NCBI GenBank assembly: GCA_035480615.1
Contig: DATIHO010000037.1
Coordinates: 1 to 8,989, forward strand
Length of the DNA: 8,989 bases
DNA from: CAIPFQ01 sp035480615
Lineage (GTDB): Bacteria; Chlamydiota; Chlamydiia; Chlamydiales; SM23-39
Direction of reading: 5' to 3'
Shown here: positions 5,483 to 8,989 of the stretch, one piece after another
How the letters are laid out: each line of letters begins with the position of its first letter
How positions within the stretch are numbered: the first letter of the stretch is position 1
The notes under the pieces: model-generated
The model's input: only the letters and a program-made list of their open reading frames with translations
What the model was told of the DNA's origin: nothing
Databases searched by the model: none
Position numbers and translations under genes: made by a program

Positions 5483-7032
5483 AAAGAGAACAATTTCTCG
5501 AAACAATCCGAAAAGAAACAATATGGGACCTGATCATTATAGGGGGGGGGGCAACAGGATTGGGATGCGCAGTCGATGCCGCATCGCGAGGATTTCAAAC
5601 GCTTCTCCTCGAACAAGCTGATTTCGCCAAAGGCACATCGAGTCGAAGCACGAAACTCATCCATGGAGGACTCCGCTATCTGAAGCAAGGAAACCTCTCC
5701 CTCGTCATCGAAGCCCTCCATGAAAGGGGCCTCCTTTGCCTAAACGCGCCTCATCTTGTCAGCCATCTCGGCTTCTTGATCCCAAGCTATAAATGGTGGG
5801 AAAATCCTTTTTACGGCGTCGGCATAAAAATCTATGATTTGCTTGCTGGCGAACTAGGACTCGAAAAATCGATCCATCTCTCCAAAGAAGAAACGCTCCA
5901 ACGCTTCCCCACTCTCGATCCGACCCACCTCCGCGGAGGGAGCATCTACTACGACGGCCAATTCGACGATGCCCGCCTGGCCTGCTGCCTGGCCCAAACA
6001 GCAACCGACCATGGAGCCGTATGCCTCAACTATTTTCCTGTCTTCCAATTGATTAAAGAAAACGGAATGATTGCAGGCGTCGCCGCCCGCGACCTTGAAA
6101 CTGGCGAAGAATTTCGCTTCCGATCCAAAGTCGTGATCAATGCGAGCGGAGTATTCAGCGACGCCGTCCGTCGTTTTGACGATCCCAAATGCTCCACACT
6201 CATTGCACCCAGCCAAGGCGTCCATTTCGTCGTCGACCGTTCCTATTTATCTACCGATACTGCGATCATTATTCCCCATACTGACGACAATCGTGTCCTT
6301 TTCTTCGTCCCCTGGCACCAGCATGTATTGATTGGCACGACCGATACGCCGGTCGCCGAAATCAAAATGGAACCGAAACCTCTTGAAGAAGAGATCGCCT
6401 TTTTGCTCAAAACGACTGCGCGCTATCTGACCAAATCTTTGAAAAGAGAAAATGTCTTGAGCGCTTTCGCAGGGCTCAGGCCACTCGTAAAAGCAAGCGA
6501 AGAAGAAAATACAGCCGCCCTTTCCCGCGATCATGTCCTCTTCGTTTCCGCCTCCGGCCTGATCAGCATCATCGGAGGCAAATGGACGACCTATAGGAAA
6601 ATGGCCCAAGATGCTATCGACAAAGCGATCCAGACCGGAGGCCTTAAACATGCCCCGTGCCGAACGCACGACTTGCGTCTCCATGGCTACGAACCGGGAA
6701 CTCATCCCATCGACGCCTGGCTCAGCTATGGCTCAAACCGACATTTTCTCAATGAATTGACAGCTAAAAATCGATCTATGGGCCATCCGCTCCATCCAAG
6801 ACTCCCTTACACTCCTGCGGAAATCGTCTGGGCGGCCCGCCATGAAATGGCCAGAACCCTAGAAGATGCCCTTGCGCGCCGGACCCGGTCTCTGTTTCTG
6901 GACGCCCGGGCCGCCTCTGAAATCGCTCCCGCCGCAGCCCATTTGATGGCCCAAGAACTCGACCGACCCTCCTCTTGGGAAACCGCTCAAGTGGAACAAT
7001 TCAGGACTTTAGTCCAAAATTATCTCATCTGA
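5479..7032 (+). CDS. glpD: Aerobic glycerol-3-phosphate dehydrogenase (FAD-dependent)
   Basis: The enzyme oxidises glycerol-3-phosphate to dihydroxyacetone phosphate at the inner face of the membrane and passes electrons through FAD to quinone. I place the start at TTG 5479, which overlaps the glpK stop as TTGA and gives 517 residues beginning with LKREQFLETIRKE, read as Met. This resembles chlamydial GlpD from memory. An ATG at 5440 would add 13 basic residues and overlap glpK by 43 bases. Numbered from the TTG: the FAD dinucleotide-binding loop IIIGGGATGLG at 19-29, the family signature IHGGLRYL at 61-68, the second signature GGKWTTYRKMA at 366-376, and a helical DAO C-terminal domain to the end. 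The Gly codons of the FAD loop form a ten-G run (5542-5551). The overlap implies translational coupling to glpK. Confidence 0.95.
   Translation: MKREQFLETIRKETIWDLIIIGGGATGLGCAVDAASRGFQTLLLEQADFAKGTSSRSTKLIHGGLRYLKQGNLSLVIEALHERGLLCLNAPHLVSHLGFLIPSYKWWENPFYGVGIKIYDLLAGELGLEKSIHLSKEETLQRFPTLDPTHLRGGSIYYDGQFDDARLACCLAQTATDHGAVCLNYFPVFQLIKENGMIAGVAARDLETGEEFRFRSKVVINASGVFSDAVRRFDDPKCSTLIAPSQGVHFVVDRSYLSTDTAIIIPHTDDNRVLFFVPWHQHVLIGTTDTPVAEIKMEPKPLEEEIAFLLKTTARYLTKSLKRENVLSAFAGLRPLVKASEEENTAALSRDHVLFVSASGLISIIGGKWTTYRKMAQDAIDKAIQTGGLKHAPCRTHDLRLHGYEPGTHPIDAWLSYGSNRHFLNELTAKNRSMGHPLHPRLPYTPAEIVWAARHEMARTLEDALARRTRSLFLDARAASEIAPAAAHLMAQELDRPSSWETAQVEQFRTLVQNYLI
5542..5551 (+). repeat. Poly-G tract (10 G) inside glpD
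   Basis: Ten consecutive G encode three Gly codons (all GGG) plus the first base of the next Ala codon, in the FAD-binding loop near residues 22-25 of GlpD. The gene is in frame at length 10. Gain or loss of one G would truncate GlpD near its N-terminus. Tracts of this length are typical of slipped-strand contingency loci in several bacteria. Confidence 0.85.
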
Positions 7033-7063
7033 TTTCTTGCATCAACTCGGATTTTCCGATTGG

Positions 7064-7138
7064 TATAAACCCAAAATGATTCAAGAATCGATTTTCGGCG
7101 CTTTGAACCCGCCCAAAGGCCAACTTTTGAATCATTTA
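7064..7138. mobile_element. Decayed short-form MITE-like element just after glpD
   Basis: The left part TATAAACCCAAAATGATTC continues into AAGAATCGATTTTCGGC and a loop ending CCCAAAGG, so it matches the intact element at 8251-8332 almost base for base apart from two extra A near the left end. The right arm is damaged: only 11 bp still pair (7074-7084 with 7127-7137) and the terminal GGGTATA is lost. It begins 31 bases after the glpD stop codon, where its residual hairpin could affect the 3' end of the glpKD transcript, although no T-run follows. Confidence 0.8.
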
Positions 7139-7203
7139 TGAATTCTCTATCTCTGCCCAAACAGATTGGTTATTAGTTTATTGAATACTTTTTTCGGCTT
7201 GAT

Positions 7204-7232
7204 CTGACGCAATATTGCGTCATCAGTATAAT
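7204..7232 (+). promoter_or_regulatory. Plus-strand promoter overlapping a perfect 18-bp palindrome
   Basis: CTGACG (7204-7209), a 17-base spacer and a consensus TATAAT (7227-7232) form a good sigma-70 promoter. TGACGCAATATTGCGTCA (7205-7222) is a perfect palindrome covering most of the -35 box and the spacer, as expected for a repressor operator. AGGA (7245-7248) and ATG 7255 follow at correct spacing. However, the frame from 7255 to 7626 runs almost entirely antisense to two better-supported minus-strand genes and looks like an antisense artefact. The transcript would be either an antisense RNA or the remnant of a lost gene. Confidence 0.55.
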
Positions 7233-7315
7233 GAGAGAAAAAATAGGATCTGTCATGGTACCTGCTGTTTGTTGTCACTGCTCTAAGTCCTTACCTCTTG
7301 AAGAGATTTCTCTAT

Positions 7316-7582
7316 TCAGTAACCCATACGCTCTTCAAGCGAAAAAAGAATCGCGTCACAGATCAGTTCTTGACCCCCTCTTTCTGTCGGATCCACCGAT
7401 TCCCCTTTTGCTCCATCCCAAATTAGTTGCTCGATTTTCAAACGGATCTCTTTTGGCAAGCTCAATAATCCATGCATCCCCTCTTCAATCCTGCCAAAAT
7501 AAAAGGCCTCAGCAACAGATGCCTGCTTCTTTAATGATTTTACGTATTGATCCATCGTGCGTATTGCTCTTGTCCGATTCAT
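7316..7582 (-). CDS. Hypothetical small protein, coupled to the upstream gene
   Basis: I do not recognise this 88-residue protein. It is charged and soluble with no signal or membrane segment. Residues 10-60 (DQYVKSLKKQ, then KEIRLKIEQLIWDGAKG) look mainly helical, and the C-terminus ends ILFSLEERMGY. I chose the ATG at 7582, which overlaps the stop of the preceding gene as ATGA; a longer frame from 7609 would overlap it by 31 bases. The 4-base overlap is typical of translationally coupled partners, so the two products may act together. A plus-strand promoter at 7204-7232 fires into its 3' end. Confidence 0.62.
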   Translation of the reverse strand: MNRTRAIRTMDQYVKSLKKQASVAEAFYFGRIEEGMHGLLSLPKEIRLKIEQLIWDGAKGESVDPTERGGQELICDAILFSLEERMGY

Positions 7583-8094
7583 TTGCACCCCGCCATTATC
7601 TCTTTCCACTGTATCATTGGTTCTAAAGCAGTCGATTCTTGAATGGCTCGCGTTACTTTTTCCGCTCGACTAACCAAAGCATCGAGATCATGAATAATGG
7701 GCCTTGCTTGAGCAAAGCGGAGGTGTTCTAACCATTGTTTCACCGCTTTTTCAATTTTTGGATTGTGATCGACTAGCCGAGTAATCTCGTTCAACTTTTC
7801 ATCGAATTCCTCAGGAGCTAAATATCCAATCAAAGAGCTCAGAAATTGATATTTCAATATTGGGTCCACTTCTTCATCTAGACGCGTGATTTGCCGTTGT
7901 ACTAAAATTGCCTTTTTTTTCTTAGAACATTCGAAAAGACGAGTTGCTATTTGCTGCATTCTGCTATCGGTGGCTACAGATTCGATTTGCCGTTCAATCT
8001 CTTCGATATCCCTTAAGGAGAGGCCTTCTGCCCCCAAACGAGTTTCTAATTCAACAAGACTCCGCATTTGCGGAAAAAATAGATGAATATTCAT
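7579..8094 (-). CDS. Hypothetical helical protein, first gene of a two-gene unit
   Basis: This 171-residue protein has no family I recognise. Nearly all of it looks alpha-helical with a heptad-like pattern: residues 12-45 (LVELETRLG, then RDIEEIERQIES), 60-85 and 95-160. There is no signal peptide, membrane segment or obvious catalytic motif. An adaptor, chaperone or structural role would fit the composition but is not shown. Codons 58-61 (KKKK) include an A8 run (plus-strand T8 at 7913-7920) where slippage is possible. The start ATG 8092-8094 lies inside a 12-bp palindrome ATGAATATTCAT; the ribosome binding site is weak. The gene overlaps the next one by 4 bases. Confidence 0.68.
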   Translation of the reverse strand: MNIHLFFPQMRSLVELETRLGAEGLSLRDIEEIERQIESVATDSRMQQIATRLFECSKKKKAILVQRQITRLDEEVDPILKYQFLSSLIGYLAPEEFDEKLNEITRLVDHNPKIEKAVKQWLEHLRFAQARPIIHDLDALVSRAEKVTRAIQESTALEPMIQWKEIMAGCK

Positions 8095-8223
8095 AAAAAC
8101 ACCAACTATTACATTGTTAAAATTACTGAGTGAATAACTGATTACACACCACTCATTAAGTTTATTTTATATTACACAGAATTAAAAATCAATTGATATA
8201 AATTTTTGATAAAATAATTAATT

Positions 8224-8399
8224 TTATCGGATCAATTCGCTGCCCTGATCTATACCCAAAATGATTCAAGAATCGATTTTCGGCAGCTTTCAATCCCACC
8301 CAAAGGTCGATTCTTGAATCATTTTGGGTATACTCCCACATGAGCTTTGTAGCCAAACGGCCAATAGCGGACTTGTGCAATGGCCTCAGCATCTGATAT
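8224..8399 (-). pseudogene. Remnant of a DDE (IS5/IS4-like) transposase, interrupted by the 8251-8332 element
   Basis: On the minus strand 8399-8331 reads FISDAEAIAQ, then VRYWPFGYKAHVGV, and meets the hairpin element. On the far side 8250-8227 reads DQGSELIR and stops at TAA 8226-8224. Deleting the element but keeping one TA joins these in frame as FGYKAHVGVDQGSELIR. GYKAHVGVD is a block typical of IS5/IS4-type transposases around the catalytic core, recalled from family knowledge. Both ends of the gene are missing, so only about 32 codons survive. The open frame that runs across the element (8189-8392) is in a different phase and is not a gene. Confidence 0.5.
8251..8332. mobile_element. 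82-bp MITE-like hairpin element with perfect 26-bp terminal inverted repeats (short form)
   Basis: The left arm 8251-8276 (starts TATACCCAAAATGATTC, ends AAGAATCGA) and the right arm 8307-8332 are exact reverse complements over 26 bp around a 30-base loop. It has the same arm length as the element at 2954-3118. The arms share TATACC, the following AAA and AAGAATCG with that copy, 18 of 26 positions in all. If TA is the duplicated target, the mobile unit is 8253-8330 flanked by TA on each side. It carries no gene and sits inside a transposase remnant. Confidence 0.88.
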
Positions 8400-8430
8400 A
8401 AATTAGAAATTTTACATTAATATTATTTCG

Positions 8431-8459
8431 TTGAATAAATATCATAATTACGATATTAT
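8431..8459 (+). promoter_or_regulatory. Promoter with near-perfect 20-bp palindrome upstream of the 8490 gene
   Basis: TTGAAT (8431-8436), a 17-base spacer and TATTAT (8454-8459) form a plausible sigma-70 promoter, with a start expected near 8466. The palindrome AATATCATAATTACGATATT (8438-8457) has nine of its ten base pairs matched. It fills the spacer and overlaps the -10 box, where a repressor would block transcription. The region is very AT-rich, so chance symmetry is more likely than usual. Confidence 0.45.
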
Positions 8460-8489
8460 GTTGTTTTTATTAATATGATTGGATATTAC

Positions 8490-8888
8490 ATGAATGATGT
8501 TTGTTCTTATTTCAAACAAAATAATTATTTTGATGGTCTATTTAAAGAAAAGATTAAAGAAGAGGGGCCCATAAATATAGATGATGAAATATTGAACTTA
8601 TTTCAACAAAACGTGCTATTAGCTCGGGCGACAGAAAATGAAATATTAAGAGACGAAACAATCAAATTTGATTGCCATAAACGTGAAATAAAAGGAATGC
8701 AATCCGATAGAAAGTTGAGAAATGCCTCAGCAACTCTTTTAGTGCCTGGAGAGTGCGTTGCCACCTATAAACCTTATGGGTTCCTGTTCAATGGCATTTC
8801 ATCGGAAATCGTGCATATCGCCCCACATGATATTTGTAGCGGTACAGACAATGCTGTCAACTTAAGCATTAACACACTCGCGGCATAG
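8490..8888 (+). CDS. Hypothetical protein, AT-rich 5' half
   Basis: I do not recognise this 132-residue protein. The first 70 residues are charged and probably helical (KEKIKEEGPINIDDEILN and onward, by codons low in GC). The remainder (82-132) is more hydrophobic with YKPYGFLFNGISSEIVHI and HDICSGTDN, and its codons are clearly richer in GC. No signal peptide or membrane span is evident. I chose ATG 8490, which has GGA six bases upstream; the ATG at 8475 lacks a ribosome binding site and would add five residues. The gene stands alone on the plus strand after an AT-rich, transposon-scarred stretch. The change in base use suggests recent acquisition or a fusion of two segments. A secreted effector is conceivable for this type of organism but nothing here shows it. 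Confidence 0.55.
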   Translation: MNDVCSYFKQNNYFDGLFKEKIKEEGPINIDDEILNLFQQNVLLARATENEILRDETIKFDCHKREIKGMQSDRKLRNASATLLVPGECVATYKPYGFLFNGISSEIVHIAPHDICSGTDNAVNLSINTLAA

Positions 8889-8989
8889 AGAAAAATCGTT
8901 TCGGTTGCCCCAATCCATCTCGTGAAAAATGTCTTCCAGGCTTTACGGGCACCCTAGCTCTGCGCGCCAGCTTTTTAAACTTCTTTGCA
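8889..8989. other. Window-end stretch with no assignable feature
   Basis: No plus-strand gene start is convincing here. On the minus strand a frame is open from the window edge to a TAA at 8871-8869 and reads a basic peptide (including ARVPVKPGRHFSRDGLGQPK). It could be the end of a gene or repeat beyond the window, but it overlaps the 3' end of the 8490 gene and cannot be judged from this piece. Confidence 0.2.

Noticed and set aside
5248..5721. 157-codon minus-strand frame across the glpK-glpD junction
   Set aside because: It is antisense to two firmly identified enzymes and rich in Ser, Cys and Phe like other shadow frames.
7255..7626. Plus-strand gene after the TATAAT promoter
   Set aside because: It has a good promoter, ribosome binding site and ATG, but after about 20 codons it is antisense to two genes with much better composition. 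The promoter was kept as a finding; the protein was not called.
8189..8392. 67-codon minus-strand frame across the short hairpin element
   Set aside because: It reads straight through both arms of the element in a phase different from the restored transposase frame, so it is a by-product of the insertion.
1..8989. CRISPR array, tRNA, rRNA or riboswitch
   Set aside because: I saw no regularly spaced direct repeats, no tRNA cloverleaf or T-loop, no rRNA block and no recognisable riboswitch core on either strand.
8869..8989. Minus-strand open frame running off the window end with a basic peptide
   Set aside because: Only about 39 codons are visible, it overlaps the 3' end of the 8490 gene, and no family is recognisable. 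It may belong to a feature beyond the window.

Overview
The window looks like a chromosomal segment of an obligate intracellular or host-associated bacterium. My best guess is an environmental chlamydia (Parachlamydia/Waddlia-like order). That guess rests on the GlpD N-terminus, which resembles chlamydial GlpD from memory, on the many small repeat elements, and on the mix of metabolic genes with unplaceable hypothetical proteins. It is an inference; nothing in the window (no rRNA, tRNA or marker gene) proves it.

Layout. Positions 1-141 hold the tail of a dispersed repeat. Next is a GTG-started, minus-strand gene for a methyltransferase-like protein with an apparent signal peptide (223-1224). 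Divergent from it is a haloalkane dehalogenase of the LinB/DhaA subfamily (1391-2275). Converging on that is an unrecognised small hydrophobic protein (2290-2922, minus). A 165-bp hairpin element with perfect 26-bp terminal inverted repeats follows (2954-3118).

The centre is a glycerol utilisation locus. glpF (3204-3923, minus) diverges from glpK-glpD (3995-7032, plus) across a 71-bp region carrying a symmetric ATTGAC/GTCAAT site. GlpF brings glycerol in, GlpK phosphorylates it, and GlpD oxidises glycerol-3-phosphate to dihydroxyacetone phosphate for glycolysis while reducing quinone. glpD carries a run of ten G in its FAD-binding loop codons.

After glpD comes a decayed hairpin element (7064-7138) and a strong-looking plus-strand promoter overlapping a perfect 18-bp palindrome (7204-7232). 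That promoter points into the 3' ends of two translationally coupled minus-strand genes of unknown function (7316-8094). Then comes an AT-rich stretch with a transposase remnant (8224-8399). It is interrupted by an 82-bp hairpin element (8251-8332), and removing that element while keeping a single TA re-joins the transposase reading frame. The window closes with an unrecognised AT-rich gene (8490-8888) behind a promoter with a near-perfect palindrome.

The most interesting signal is the family of short TATACC-ended hairpin elements: two intact copies, one decayed copy and one related internal-domain copy. They look like non-autonomous TA-targeting elements. Each intact copy has two perfectly matching 26-bp arms, although the arm sequence differs between copies.
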